This document shows, one piece after another, positions 51,428 to 59,715 of a stretch of 64,000 nt of DNA. Below the pieces are notes generated by a model. The model did no database searches, had not been told where the DNA came from, and saw only the letters and a list, made by a program, of their open reading frames with translations. Made by a program: the position numbers and the translations under genes. Source of the stretch: Streptomyces sp. CB01373 (GTDB lineage Bacteria; Actinomycetota; Actinomycetes; Streptomycetales; Streptomycetaceae); contig NZ_NNBK01000011.1 in NCBI RefSeq assembly GCF_002803075.1, positions 124,001-188,000 on the forward strand. The letters are read 5' to 3'. Within the stretch, counting starts at the first letter, position 1, and each line of letters begins with the position of its first letter.

Positions 51428-51736
51428 GTGACGACCGCCAGCACCAAGGTTGCCATCAAGCCGCTCGAGGACCGCATCGTGGTCCAGCCGCTCGACGCCG
51501 AGCAGACCACGGCCTCTGGCCTGGTCATCCCGGACACCGCCAAGGAGAAGCCCCAGGAGGGCGTCGTCCTGGCCGTGGGCCCGGGCCGCTTCGAGGACGG
51601 CAACCGTCTTCCGCTCGACGTGAAGGTCGGCGACGTCGTGCTCTACAGCAAGTACGGCGGCACCGAGGTGAAGTACAACAACGAGGAGTACCTCGTCCTC
51701 TCGGCTCGCGACGTCCTCGCGATCATCGAGAAGTAG
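51428..51736 (+). CDS. groES: Co-chaperonin GroES
   Basis: A 102-residue co-chaperonin forming the heptameric lid of GroEL. It starts from GTG with VAIKPLEDRIVVQPLDAEQTTASGLVIPDTAKEKPQEG, which includes the mobile loop. The end GGTEVKYNNEEYLVLSARDVLAII is family-typical. Two CIRCE sites lie upstream. Confidence 0.98.
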   Translation: MTTASTKVAIKPLEDRIVVQPLDAEQTTASGLVIPDTAKEKPQEGVVLAVGPGRFEDGNRLPLDVKVGDVVLYSKYGGTEVKYNNEEYLVLSARDVLAIIEK

Positions 51737-51866
51737 TTCACCCGCTTCTTAACGAAGCCGAAGCAATTCTGCTTGAGCTGCGCCCCTGGCCCCCCGCGAC
51801 CGATAAGAAGCCGGGCGCCCGGGGCGCAGTGTCTTTCCACCAGATTTCGAGAGGGCTCCCGCTGCC

Positions 51867-53492
51867 ATGGCGAAGATCCTGAAGTTCGACGAGGACGCCC
51901 GTCGCGCCCTCGAGCGCGGCGTCAACAAGCTTGCCGACACGGTCAAGGTGACGATCGGCCCCAAGGGCCGCAACGTCGTCATCGACAAGAAGTTCGGCGC
52001 GCCCACCATCACCAACGACGGCGTCACCATCGCCCGCGAGGTCGAGATCGAGGACCCGTACGAGAACCTCGGCGCCCAGCTGGTGAAGGAGGTGGCGACC
52101 AAGACCAACGACATCGCGGGTGACGGCACCACCACCGCCACCGTGCTCGCCCAGGCGCTCGTGCGCGAGGGCCTGAAGAACGTCGCCGCGGGTGCCTCCC
52201 CGGCCGCTCTGAAGAAGGGCATCGACGCCGCGGTCAAGGCCGTCTCCGACGACCTGCACGCCTCGGCCCGCCCGATCGACGAGAAGTCCGACATCGCCGC
52301 GGTCGCCGCGCTGTCCGCCCAGGACCAGCAGGTCGGCGAGCTCATCGCCGAGGCGATGGACAAGGTCGGCAAGGACGGCGTCATCACCGTCGAGGAGTCC
52401 AACACCTTCGGTCTGGAGCTGGACTTCACCGAGGGCATGGCCTTCGACAAGGGCTACCTGTCCCCGTACTTCGTCACGGACCAGGAGCGTATGGAGGCCG
52501 TCCTCGACGACCCGTACATCCTGATCCACCAGGGCAAGATCTCCGCCATCGGGGACCTGCTCCCGCTCCTCGAGAAGATCATCCAGGCGAACGCCTCGAA
52601 GCCGCTGCTGATCATCGCCGAGGACGTCGACGGCGAGGCCCTGTCGACCCTGGTCGTCAACAAGATCCGCGGCACGTTCAACGCCGTGGCCGTCAAGGCC
52701 CCCGGCTTCGGCGACCGCCGCAAGGCGATGCTCCAGGACATGGCGGTCCTCACCGGCGCCACGGTCATCTCCGAGGAGGTCGGTCTCAAGGTCGACCAGG
52801 CCGGTCTTGACGTCCTCGGCTCCGCCCGCCGCGTCACCGTCACCAAGGACGACACCACGATCGTCGACGGCGCCGGCAACAAGGAAGACGTGGTGGGCCG
52901 CGTCTCCCAGATCAAGGCCGAGATCGAGAACACCGACTCCGACTGGGACCGCGAGAAGCTCCAGGAGCGCCTCGCGAAGCTGGCCGGCGGCGTGTGCGTG
53001 ATCAAGGTCGGCGCCGCCACCGAGGTGGAGCTGAAGGAGAAGAAGCACCGTCTGGAGGACGCCATCTCCGCGACCCGCGCCGCGGTCGAGGAGGGCATCG
53101 TCTCCGGTGGTGGCTCCGCGCTCGTCCACGCCGTGAAGGTCCTGGAGGGCAACCTCGACAAGACCGGCGACGAGGCCACGGGTGTCGCGGTCGTCCGCAA
53201 GGCCGCCGTCGAGCCGCTGCGCTGGATCGCCGAGAACGCCGGCCTCGAGGGCTACGTCATCGTCTCCAAGGTGGCGGAGCTGGAGAAGGGCAGCGGCTAC
53301 AACGCCGCCACCGGCGAGTACGGCGACCTGGTCAAGGCCGGCGTCATCGACCCGGTCAAGGTCACCCGCTCCGCCCTGGAGAACGCCGCCTCCATCGCCT
53401 CCCTCCTGCTCACGACCGAGACCCTGGTCGTCGAGAAGAAGGAAGAGGAAGAGCCGGCCGCAGCGGGCCACGGCCACGGCCACGCCCACTGA
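51867..53492 (+). CDS. groEL: 60-kDa chaperonin GroEL (GroEL1, His-rich tail)
   Basis: A 541-residue chaperonin. It starts MAKILKFDEDARRALERGVNKLADTVKVTIGPKGRNVV and has the ATP-binding GDGTTTATVLAQALV (about residues 86-100). The C-terminus is AAAGHGHGHAH, a His-rich tail typical of the groES-linked GroEL1 of actinobacteria, in contrast to the Gly-Met tail of GroEL2 encoded elsewhere. It lies 130 bp after groES, within the same HrcA-controlled operon. Confidence 0.97.
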   Translation: MAKILKFDEDARRALERGVNKLADTVKVTIGPKGRNVVIDKKFGAPTITNDGVTIAREVEIEDPYENLGAQLVKEVATKTNDIAGDGTTTATVLAQALVREGLKNVAAGASPAALKKGIDAAVKAVSDDLHASARPIDEKSDIAAVAALSAQDQQVGELIAEAMDKVGKDGVITVEESNTFGLELDFTEGMAFDKGYLSPYFVTDQERMEAVLDDPYILIHQGKISAIGDLLPLLEKIIQANASKPLLIIAEDVDGEALSTLVVNKIRGTFNAVAVKAPGFGDRRKAMLQDMAVLTGATVISEEVGLKVDQAGLDVLGSARRVTVTKDDTTIVDGAGNKEDVVGRVSQIKAEIENTDSDWDREKLQERLAKLAGGVCVIKVGAATEVELKEKKHRLEDAISATRAAVEEGIVSGGGSALVHAVKVLEGNLDKTGDEATGVAVVRKAAVEPLRWIAENAGLEGYVIVSKVAELEKGSGYNAATGEYGDLVKAGVIDPVKVTRSALENAASIASLLLTTETLVVEKKEEEEPAAAGHGHGHAH

Positions 53493-53516
53493 GCGCTCCG
53501 CTGAACTGAGCCGAAC

Positions 53517-53558
53517 GACCGGTGCCCGGTGCCCCTTCGGGGGTGCCGGGCATCGGTG
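53517..53558 (+). terminator. Hairpin after groEL
   Basis: GGTGCCCGGTGCCCC pairs with GGGGTGCCGGGCATC (several G-U pairs) around a TTCG loop, 25 bp after the stop. GTGTT follows. It is a plausible rho-independent terminator for groES-groEL. Confidence 0.6.
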
Positions 53559-53595
53559 TTGCCGGACCACGGGGAAGCGTGATCCTGTCCGACTG

Positions 53596-53643
53596 GTACC
53601 AGGAACTCGTACCGGTCGAGTGGTACGGTTCTCCCGTACGAGT
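53596..53643. promoter_or_regulatory. Array of four GTAC cores, probable YefM operator
   Basis: GTAC occurs at 53596, 53609, 53623 and 53636, spaced 13, 14 and 13 bp. ACTCGTAC (53605-53612) and GTACGAGT (53636-53643) form an inverted repeat. The array ends 19 bp before the yefM start. YefM-type antitoxins bind short palindromes upstream of their operon, so this is the likely autoregulatory site. Confidence 0.6.
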
Positions 53644-53661
53644 CCCGTGGAGGAGGCGCCC

Positions 53662-53940
53662 GTGTCCATCACCGCCAGCGAGGCCCGCGCCAGGCTTTTC
53701 CCGCTGATCCAGCAGGTCAACGACGACCATGAGCCGGTCGAGATCACCTCCAGGGGCGGCAACGCCATACTGATGTCCGCCGACGACTTCCGTTCCTGGC
53801 AGGAGACCGTCTACCTGCTGCGCTCGCCGGCCAACGCCGCTCACCTCATGGCGGCCGTCGCCGCGGACAAGGCCGCCGACACCCCGGTGATCACCAAGAG
53901 CATGGAGGAGCTGGAGGCTCTGGCGGAGGACGGGGAGTGA
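53662..53940 (+). CDS. yefM: Type II antitoxin of the Phd/YefM family
   Basis: A 92-residue antitoxin. The N-terminal DNA-binding Phd fold reads SITASEARARLFPLIQQVNDDHEPVEITSRGGNAILMSADDF, and the acidic C-terminus (SMEELEALAEDGE) would wrap the toxin. GGAGGAGG precedes the GTG. It is coupled to the toxin gene by a GTGA overlap. Confidence 0.93.
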   Translation: MSITASEARARLFPLIQQVNDDHEPVEITSRGGNAILMSADDFRSWQETVYLLRSPANAAHLMAAVAADKAADTPVITKSMEELEALAEDGE

Positions 53941-54194
53941 GGGACGTACGGTTCCGCCCCAGCGGGTGGGAGGACCTCCTGTACTGGCAGTCCGCCGACA
54001 GGAAGCTGTTCCGCAAGCTCGTGCGTCTGATCGGCGAGATCCAGCGCGACCCCTTCACCGGTATCGGAAAGCCGGAGCCGCCGAAGGGCGATCTGTCGGG
54101 CTACTGGTCACGCCGGATCGACGACGAGCACCGCCTCGTCTACCGGGCCACGGAGAAGGAAGTCGTGATCATCAAGGCCCGGTACCACTACTGA
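53937..54194 (+). CDS. yoeB: Type II toxin YoeB (ribosome-dependent mRNA endonuclease)
   Basis: An 85-residue RelE-superfamily toxin. It has RPSGWEDLLYWQ, GIGKPEPPKGDLSGYWSRRIDDEHRLVYRA and the YoeB-typical end KARYHY, with the catalytic His/Tyr pair. YoeB cleaves mRNA in the ribosomal A site when free of YefM. Starts from GTG within the antitoxin stop. Confidence 0.94.
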   Translation: MRDVRFRPSGWEDLLYWQSADRKLFRKLVRLIGEIQRDPFTGIGKPEPPKGDLSGYWSRRIDDEHRLVYRATEKEVVIIKARYHY

Positions 54195-54250
54195 CCTCCA
54201 GGCGCTCACCCTTCGCGGCTGCCGGCCCGTCGTCTTCCGGTGGGCCCTGC

Positions 54251-54958
54251 CTACTGCTCCAACTCGTCCAGCGCGCCGAGCTGTTGCAGCAGTCCCAGTT
54301 GGTCGTGCTGCCACCACAGTTCGGTGATCCTGCCGTTGTCGCCGAACCGGAAGACGGTCATGCCGGTCATGGTGACCCGCTTGCCGGTGGGGGCGATGCC
54401 GAGGAACTCGCCCCGGTGCGCGGCGGACCAGGTCCAGCGGGCGCAGACCCTTTCGCCCTGCGCCATCAGGTCCTCGACCGTGAAGGAGGCGTCGAAGGCG
54501 TCGCGCCACATGCGGAAGTCGCGGCGGATGGCGTCCAGGCCGATGGTGACCTGGGGGTTGACGGGGTCGTGGCTGTGACAGTCCTCGTCGATCAGGTCGT
54601 TGAGCGGCGGCAGCTCACCGGCGGTCGTCAGGGTGCCGTAGAAACGGCGTACGAGGGTCGCGCGGAGCGGCTCGTCCCGCACGACGTCCAGGTCCGTGAA
54701 GGTGGGCAGTTCGTCGCAGAGGGCGACCAGGCCCCGGAAGATCTCGTCGGTCTCCGGCAGGTTCGAGGTCCGCATCGCCTCCTCGTACGACGGGAACTCC
54801 ACCAGTTCGACGACATGGGTCCCGTCCGAGCGGTCCTTGCCGACGACCGCGTGCGTCGCGGTCCGCCTGCCCCCGGTCTTCTCCACCCAGGTGTCCAGCA
54901 GCCGGTTCATCTCCTCGAACCGGCTCGTCCTGCAGTCGATGAGCTGTACGAAGGTCAT
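54251..54958 (-). CDS. Two-domain protein: ABM-like plus SnoaL-like
   Basis: A 235-residue protein. Residues 1-95 (FVQLIDCRTSRFEEMNRLLDTW...VVELVEFPSYEEAMRTS) resemble a small monooxygenase/dimeric alpha-beta barrel domain. Residues about 105-235 (RRFYGTLTTAGELPPLNDLIDEDCHSHDP...GKRVTMTGMTVFRFGDNGRITELWWQHD) are a SnoaL-type cyclase/NTF2-like fold. The reaction is unknown. GGAGG lies 7 nt before the ATG. Confidence 0.85.
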   Translation of the reverse strand: MTFVQLIDCRTSRFEEMNRLLDTWVEKTGGRRTATHAVVGKDRSDGTHVVELVEFPSYEEAMRTSNLPETDEIFRGLVALCDELPTFTDLDVVRDEPLRATLVRRFYGTLTTAGELPPLNDLIDEDCHSHDPVNPQVTIGLDAIRRDFRMWRDAFDASFTVEDLMAQGERVCARWTWSAAHRGEFLGIAPTGKRVTMTGMTVFRFGDNGRITELWWQHDQLGLLQQLGALDELEQ

Positions 54959-55041
54959 GACGCGCCTCCGGTCCCCTGGCCCGGTCCGGTTTTCCGTCGG
55001 TGCCATTCTCCCACCGGGGCGCCTCCATCACCTCCGTACCG

Positions 55042-55815
55042 TCACTGCGGTCCGTACTTGCGGCCCGTCTTCGAGGTGATCCCGCCCAGCAGGCCGCGCG
55101 GCGTCACCTTCACCAGGCCCATCAGCGCCTTGTACCGCGGATCCGGGATGGACAGGGTCTTGCCGTGGGCCAGATCCGTCAGCGCCGCCGCGACCAGCTT
55201 GTCCGCGTCCAGCCACATCCAGTTCGGGATGTTGTCCGTGCCCATGCCGGCCCGCTCGTGGAACTCGGTGCGCACGAAGCCGGGGCACAGCGCCATCAGC
55301 CGTACGCCGCTGCCGGCCAGGTCGCGCGCCGCGCCCTGGGTGAACTGCACGACCCACGCCTTCGACGCGCCGTACGTGCCGCGCGGCACGAAGGCGGCCA
55401 CCGAGGCCACGTTCACGACCCCGCCCCGGCCGCGCTCGCGCATGGCCGAGGTCGCCGCCGACGTCAGCCGCAGCACCGCCTCGACGTGCACCTTGATCAT
55501 CCTGAGCTCGTCGGCCATCGACACGTCCAGGAAACGGCCCTTGTTGCCGAAGCCGGCGTTGTTGACCAGCAGGTCCACGGGGTCCTTGCGGTCGCCCAGC
55601 CGGGCGGCGACCGTCTCGATGCCCGCGTCCGTCGCCAGGTCGGCCGTCAGCACCTCCGCCTCGATGCCGTGCCGGTCGTGCAGCTCGGTGGCCTGCTCCG
55701 TCAGGCGCGCGGTGTCGCGCGCCACCAGCACCAGGTTGTGCCCGTCGGCCGCCAGCCGCCGCGCGAAGGCGGCGCCGATGCCCGCGGTCGATCCCGTAAT
55801 CAGAGCCGTTGTCAT
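55042..55815 (-). CDS. Short-chain dehydrogenase/reductase
   Basis: A 257-residue classical SDR. The cofactor motif is TGSTAGIG (residues 7-14), the structural motif NNAGFG (84-89), and the catalytic Ser137 with Tyr147-x3-Lys151 in YGASK. The Arg at the end of the second strand (VLVARD) suggests NADP(H). The substrate is unknown. Confidence 0.93.
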   Translation of the reverse strand: MTTALITGSTAGIGAAFARRLAADGHNLVLVARDTARLTEQATELHDRHGIEAEVLTADLATDAGIETVAARLGDRKDPVDLLVNNAGFGNKGRFLDVSMADELRMIKVHVEAVLRLTSAATSAMRERGRGGVVNVASVAAFVPRGTYGASKAWVVQFTQGAARDLAGSGVRLMALCPGFVRTEFHERAGMGTDNIPNWMWLDADKLVAAALTDLAHGKTLSIPDPRYKALMGLVKVTPRGLLGGITSKTGRKYGPQ

Positions 55816-55912
55816 GCCGAAAGGTTAGTGGCCCCCGGCGCCTTGTCCCGATCTCCGCACAGGCCCTCCCGACCGGTGATGCCCACGTGTCGGCCGGGAC
55901 GATGACAGCCGG

Positions 55913-56593
55913 TCAGCCCGCGTATTCGCGCGCGTACTTCCGGGCCGCCGCCAGCGACTCCGGGTGCAGCGCAGTACCCGCCGCGAGCAGCCGGGGCAGC
56001 AGCGGGCGCTCGGTCGTCATGGCCCGGAACTGCAGGCCCACGGTCACGTCGTGGTCCGGGCGGTGCACGATCTCGACGGGGTCGCCCGCCCGGATCTCAC
56101 CGGCCTCCAGCACCCGCAGATACGCGCCCGGCGCCGCCCGCTGCGTGAACCGCTTCACCCATCCCTTCTCACCCAGATGGCCCTGGAAGGTCCGGCAGGG
56201 AATCCGTCCGCTGGTGACCTCCAGGAGCACCGAGGGGCCGAGTGGCGAGCCGATGCGCCAGCGCTCGCCGATCCGCGCGCCGGTGATGTCCAGGCCGAGC
56301 GTGGTGAGGTTCTCGCCGAAGACGCCGTTGGCCAGCGTCCGGCCCAGCTCGCGCTCCCATTCGTCGAGGTCCTCGCGCGCCACCGCGTACACCGCCTGGT
56401 CGTCGCCGCCGTGGTGCCGCGTGTCGCACACCGCGTCCCCGGCCAGCCCGCTCGCGCCGACCCCCTTCGGCCCGGGCGCCGACACCTTGACCGGCCCGTC
56501 CGCGGGCCGCTTGCCGATGCCGGTCACACCGTCCGGCTGGTCGGTGTACGGAACGGCCTCGGCGCGGCCCAGGTTCACAGACAGAAGCTTCAT
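55913..56593 (-). CDS. MOSC-domain protein (YiiM-like)
   Basis: A 226-residue protein with the MOSC features VFGENLTTLGLD (about 91-102), GDAVCDTRHHGGDDQAVYAYA-like sequence and the conserved Cys133 in GRIPCRTFQGHL that would bind the molybdenum cofactor or carry sulfur. The C-terminal segment is the YiiM 3-alpha region. It is divergent from the LysR gene. Confidence 0.9.
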   Translation of the reverse strand: MKLLSVNLGRAEAVPYTDQPDGVTGIGKRPADGPVKVSAPGPKGVGASGLAGDAVCDTRHHGGDDQAVYAVAREDLDEWERELGRTLANGVFGENLTTLGLDITGARIGERWRIGSPLGPSVLLEVTSGRIPCRTFQGHLGEKGWVKRFTQRAAPGAYLRVLEAGEIRAGDPVEIVHRPDHDVTVGLQFRAMTTERPLLPRLLAAGTALHPESLAAARKYAREYAG

Positions 56594-56674
56594 GCGGGCA
56601 CGGTAGGCGAGCGCCGGTCAAAGTGTCGACGCGATAATCCGCCGCCCGCCCAAGTTTCACTTATGCTCGTTGGT

Positions 56675-57571
56675 GTGATCGAGGCTCGTCATCTCCGTGT
56701 GCTGCGTGCCGTGGCCACCACCGGCTCCTTCTCCGCGGCGGGGCGCGAGCTGGGCTGCACCCAGCCCGCCGTCAGCCAGCAGATGAAGGCCCTCGAGGCG
56801 GCCGTCGGCACCCCGCTGCTGGTCCGGGCCGGCCGTGAGATGCGCCTGACCCAGGCCGGCGACGCGCTCGTCCGGCACGCCACCGGCATCCTCGCCGGGC
56901 TCACCGCCGCCGAGGAGGAGATCGCCGCCATCGCCGGGCTGCGGGCCGGGCGGGTACGGCTCGTCTCCTTCCCCAGCGGAAGTTCCACGCTCGTGCCCAC
57001 CGCGCTCGCCGCGCTGCGCGCCGCGCACCCCGGCACCCGGGTCTCCCTGGAGGAGGCCGAGCCGCCCAGGTCCGTCGAACTCCTGCGCCAGGGCGACTGC
57101 GACGTGGCCCTCGCCTTCCGCTACGAGGGGGCCGCGGACGCCGCGGAGTGGGAGGACCTGGTCGTACGGCCGCTGCTGACCGACCGGCTCGTGGCCCTGG
57201 TGCCCGAGCGGCACCGGCTGGCCCGTGCGGGGTCCGTGGCCATCGGCGACCTCGCGGGCGATCCGTGGATCGCGGGCTGCCCGCGCTGCCGCGGCCAGCT
57301 GGTCCAGGTGTGCGAGGGCGCCGGCTTCACGCCGCGCATCGACTTCGCGACCGACGACTACCCGGCGGTGGTCGGCCTGGTCGGCGCGGGACTGGGTGTC
57401 GCCGTCCTGCCCCAGCTCGCCGTCGAGTCGGTGCGGCCCAGGGGCGCGTGCACCGTGGAGCTGGAACCGGCGGTGCGGCGGGAGATCGTCGCCCTCACCC
57501 TGCCCGACCTGGCACAGGTGCCGGCGGTGGCGGCGACGCTGGAGGAGCTGGTGCGGGCCGGGGCCCGCTGA
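56675..57571 (+). CDS. LysR-family transcriptional regulator
   Basis: A 298-residue regulator. The winged helix-turn-helix (EARHLRVLRAVATTGSFSAAGRELGCTQPAVSQQMKALEAAVG) occupies the first about 60 residues and an effector domain of the type I/II periplasmic-binding fold follows. The GTG at 56675 gives the family start VIEARHLRVLRAV. An ATG four codons upstream (56663) is possible. No Shine-Dalgarno is visible, so the mRNA may be leaderless. It may control the divergent MOSC gene. Confidence 0.9.
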   Translation: MIEARHLRVLRAVATTGSFSAAGRELGCTQPAVSQQMKALEAAVGTPLLVRAGREMRLTQAGDALVRHATGILAGLTAAEEEIAAIAGLRAGRVRLVSFPSGSSTLVPTALAALRAAHPGTRVSLEEAEPPRSVELLRQGDCDVALAFRYEGAADAAEWEDLVVRPLLTDRLVALVPERHRLARAGSVAIGDLAGDPWIAGCPRCRGQLVQVCEGAGFTPRIDFATDDYPAVVGLVGAGLGVAVLPQLAVESVRPRGACTVELEPAVRREIVALTLPDLAQVPAVAATLEELVRAGAR

Positions 57572-57764
57572 CACGGGCCGGCACAAGGGGGACCGGGGTC
57601 CGGGTCAGTGATCGGGATCGGCGGGCAGGCGGTCGGCGGGGGATCGGCGGATCAGGGGATCGGCCGGCGGGCGGTCGGCGGATCAGGGGTCGGGGTATCG
57701 CGAGGGCACGCGTGACGCGTGCCCTGCTGCGGCTCTCTGCGAACGGATCAGAAAAAACGTTCCT
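57572..57764. repeat. Low-complexity intergenic region with direct repeats
   Basis: A G/C-biased stretch of imperfect short repeats. The 15-mer TCGGCGGATCAGGGG occurs at 57644-57658 and 57675-57689 (31-bp period). The region separates the convergent LysR and whiD genes. No gene or clear terminator is seen. Confidence 0.5.
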
Positions 57765-58094
57765 TCAGTTTTCGGAGGCGGTGTCCCCGCTGGTCGACGA
57801 CGCCGACACCAGCCGGTTCCGTGCCCGCCCCATGAGCTCCTCGCGCTCGTCCTCGGTCAGGCCTCCCCACACTCCGTACGGCTCGCGCACCGCCAGGGCG
57901 TGTGCCGCGCACTCCGCACGGACCGGGCACCTCATGCAGACCTCCTTGGCCGAGTTCTCTCGAGCGCTCCGAGCCGCCCCGCGCTCGCCCTCGGGATGGA
58001 AGAAGAGCGAGCTGTCGACCCCGCGGCAGGCAGCCAGCAACTGCCAGTCCCACAGGTCCGCGTTCGGTCCGGGAAGGCGGGAGAAATCTGCCAT
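57765..58094 (-). CDS. whiD: WhiB-family iron-sulfur regulator WhiD
   Basis: A 109-residue Wbl protein. The four iron-sulfur cysteines are Cys23, Cys53, Cys56 and Cys62 (EVCMRCPVRAEC). The GVWGG turn is at residues 74-78, followed by a basic helix. The N-terminus MADFSRLPGPNADLWDW and the position beside bldM fit WhiD, needed for spore maturation in S. coelicolor. The ATG at 58094 is the family start. Confidence 0.92.
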   Translation of the reverse strand: MADFSRLPGPNADLWDWQLLAACRGVDSSLFFHPEGERGAARSARENSAKEVCMRCPVRAECAAHALAVREPYGVWGGLTEDEREELMGRARNRLVSASSTSGDTASEN

Positions 58095-58475
58095 TACGTG
58101 ACCCCTTGTAGCCGTTCGTGGCGGATACGGTGCCAACGACCGTACATCTCCGATCTAAGGAGATGAAAATATGACTCATTGCGAATCTAGCCCTAGACAC
58201 CTAGAAACGGGAACAAAAGGGGCTAAATGGGGCATAGCTTGTGATGAAAAGTTGAGGGTCTGACGTTCATGTCTGCTCTGTGTCCGTTCCCTCACGTAGA
58301 GTGCCGAAGACGGCGTACAGCCCCGTAACTCTTTCGAGTGACCGTCGTTGAGAGTGCGGAGGCGGTTGAGAACACAAGCGCTCGGGCGGGCGCCCGAGAC
58401 GGTCGACCGCACAGGTGACGATTCCGTACCAGCCTGGAGGCTCAAGGTGACGCGCATCAGCTGCGGAGGACGGCC
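58095..58475. promoter_or_regulatory. whiD-bldM divergent regulatory region
   Basis: This 381-bp region carries the promoters of two developmental genes. A BldN-type promoter for bldM is visible (separate entry). The stretch next to whiD (58130-58265) is unusually AT-rich for this genome. No whiD promoter was assigned. Confidence 0.5.
58324..58351 (+). promoter_or_regulatory. BldN-dependent promoter of bldM
   Basis: CGTAAC (58324-58329), a 16-bp spacer and CGTTGA (58346-58351) match the known sigma-BldN promoter consensus and its position upstream of bldM. This places bldM under the BldN cascade of aerial hyphae formation. Confidence 0.85.
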
Positions 58476-59087
58476 ATGACATCCGTCCTCGTCTGCGACG
58501 ACTCCCCGCTTGCCCGAGAGGCGCTGCGCCGCGCGGTCGCGACCGTGCCCGGCGTCGAGCGTGTGACGACGGCGGCCAACGGCGAGGAAGTCCTCCGCCG
58601 CTGGGGCGCCGACCGCTCCGATCTCATCCTCATGGACGTGCGCATGCCCGGTCTGGGAGGCGTCGAGACCGTCCGGCGCCTGCTGTCCGCGGACCCCGGC
58701 GCGCGCATCATCATGCTGACCGTCGCCGAGGACCTCGACGGCGTGGCGCTCGCCGTGGCCGCCGGCGCCCGCGGCTACCTGCACAAGGACGCCTCCCGCG
58801 CGGAGCTGCGGGCCACGGTGACGCAGGCCCTCGCCGACCCCACCTGGCGGCTCGCCCCGCGCCGGCTGCGCTCGGCCGAGATGGGCGCCGCGCCCACGCT
58901 CACCGCTCGGGAGATCCAGGTCCTGGAGGGCATGAGCCACGGCCGCTCCAACGCGGAGATCGGCCGCGAGCTGTTCCTCTCCGAGGACACCGTGAAGACC
59001 CACGCCCGCCGGCTGTTCAAGAAGCTCGGCGCGTCGGACCGCGCACACGCGGTGGCCCTCGGCTTCCGCTGGGGCCTGGTCCGCTAG
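58476..59087 (+). CDS. bldM: Atypical response regulator BldM
   Basis: A 203-residue NarL/FixJ-type regulator. The receiver domain (1-120) has Asp8/Asp9, Asp54 in LILMDVRMP and the Lys in YLHKDAS. The LuxR-type HTH (LTAREIQVLEGMSHGRSNAEIGRELFLSEDTVKTHARRLFKKL) ends the protein. In S. coelicolor BldM works without phosphorylation and also as a heterodimer with WhiI. The stop TAG is part of the CTAG bordering the 173-bp repeat. Confidence 0.95.
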   Translation: MTSVLVCDDSPLAREALRRAVATVPGVERVTTAANGEEVLRRWGADRSDLILMDVRMPGLGGVETVRRLLSADPGARIIMLTVAEDLDGVALAVAAGARGYLHKDASRAELRATVTQALADPTWRLAPRRLRSAEMGAAPTLTAREIQVLEGMSHGRSNAEIGRELFLSEDTVKTHARRLFKKLGASDRAHAVALGFRWGLVR

Positions 59088-59260
59088 GGCGTGTTTCGAA
59101 AGTGGCGTCGTTCGCCCGGAGGGCGGGCCCCGCGGCGTCTGGTGCGTGCGATCGCAAGGCGGAGGGTCGCCCTCGTACTGGGTGTACGTGGGCGATCCCG
59201 ACAACGCAGCGAGCGTGCGTGCCAGGCGTCGCGGGGCAGACGGCACTTTCGAAACACGCC
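59088..59260 (+). repeat. 173-bp inverted-repeat element, copy 2 (MITE-like)
   Basis: Flanked on both sides by CTAG (59084-59087 and 59261-59264), which looks like a 4-bp target duplication. The 22-bp terminal repeats have one mismatch and begin GGCGTGTTTCGAAAGTG. Relative to copy 1 at 34493-34665 it is inverted and differs at one position. It carries no gene. Its near identity implies recent movement or copying. Confidence 0.87.
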
Positions 59261-59264
59261 CTAG

Positions 59265-59715
59265 GACCCGTGCGGATCCCGGTCGGGCCGCCCCGGACCG
59301 GCGTACCGGAACGTGACGCCACCCCCACGCGCGGCGACGAGCGTGGGGGGTGTCCGGCCGGCCGGACGCGCGGCCGTGCCGCTCGCACGTCCCCGCACGG
59401 GTGCCGCTCCCCGGCCCCGGGCGGCCGGGAGACGGCAGGCGGCCGTCGCGGCCCTGTGGGAACGTGGGGCCGGAACACGCGCGAGGTGCCATACAGCACC
59501 GCGGGCGCCGGTGGCAAAGCGCCCCGCCGGAGGCCCGCTGCTTGTTTCGCCGCGGATGACGCATCCTTGAGGGTGTGGAGTTCCTCGCGGACGAGTTGGT
59601 CGAGCGGAAGGGGAGGGCGCAGGGGATGAGCTTCGGCGCACCTGCTCATAACGCTTCGGTGCACAACCACGAAGGCGGTGCCACGGACCGGACGACGTCA
59701 AGGCACCATGGACCG
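59265..59715 (+). other. Non-coding region between the repeat and the sigma gene
   Basis: A 451-bp stretch of GC-rich sequence without a supported gene. CATAAC (about 59648) could be a -10. An in-frame ATG at 59626, preceded by GGAGGGCGCAGGGG, and a GTG at 59575 could extend the sigma factor N-terminus, but the codon pattern there is weak, so it is treated as leader. Confidence 0.4.

Noticed and set aside
57606..57702. Attachment site or origin-type iterons in the LysR-whiD gap
   Set aside because: The repeats are few, imperfect and low-complexity, and no integrase or DnaA-box-like sequence is near.
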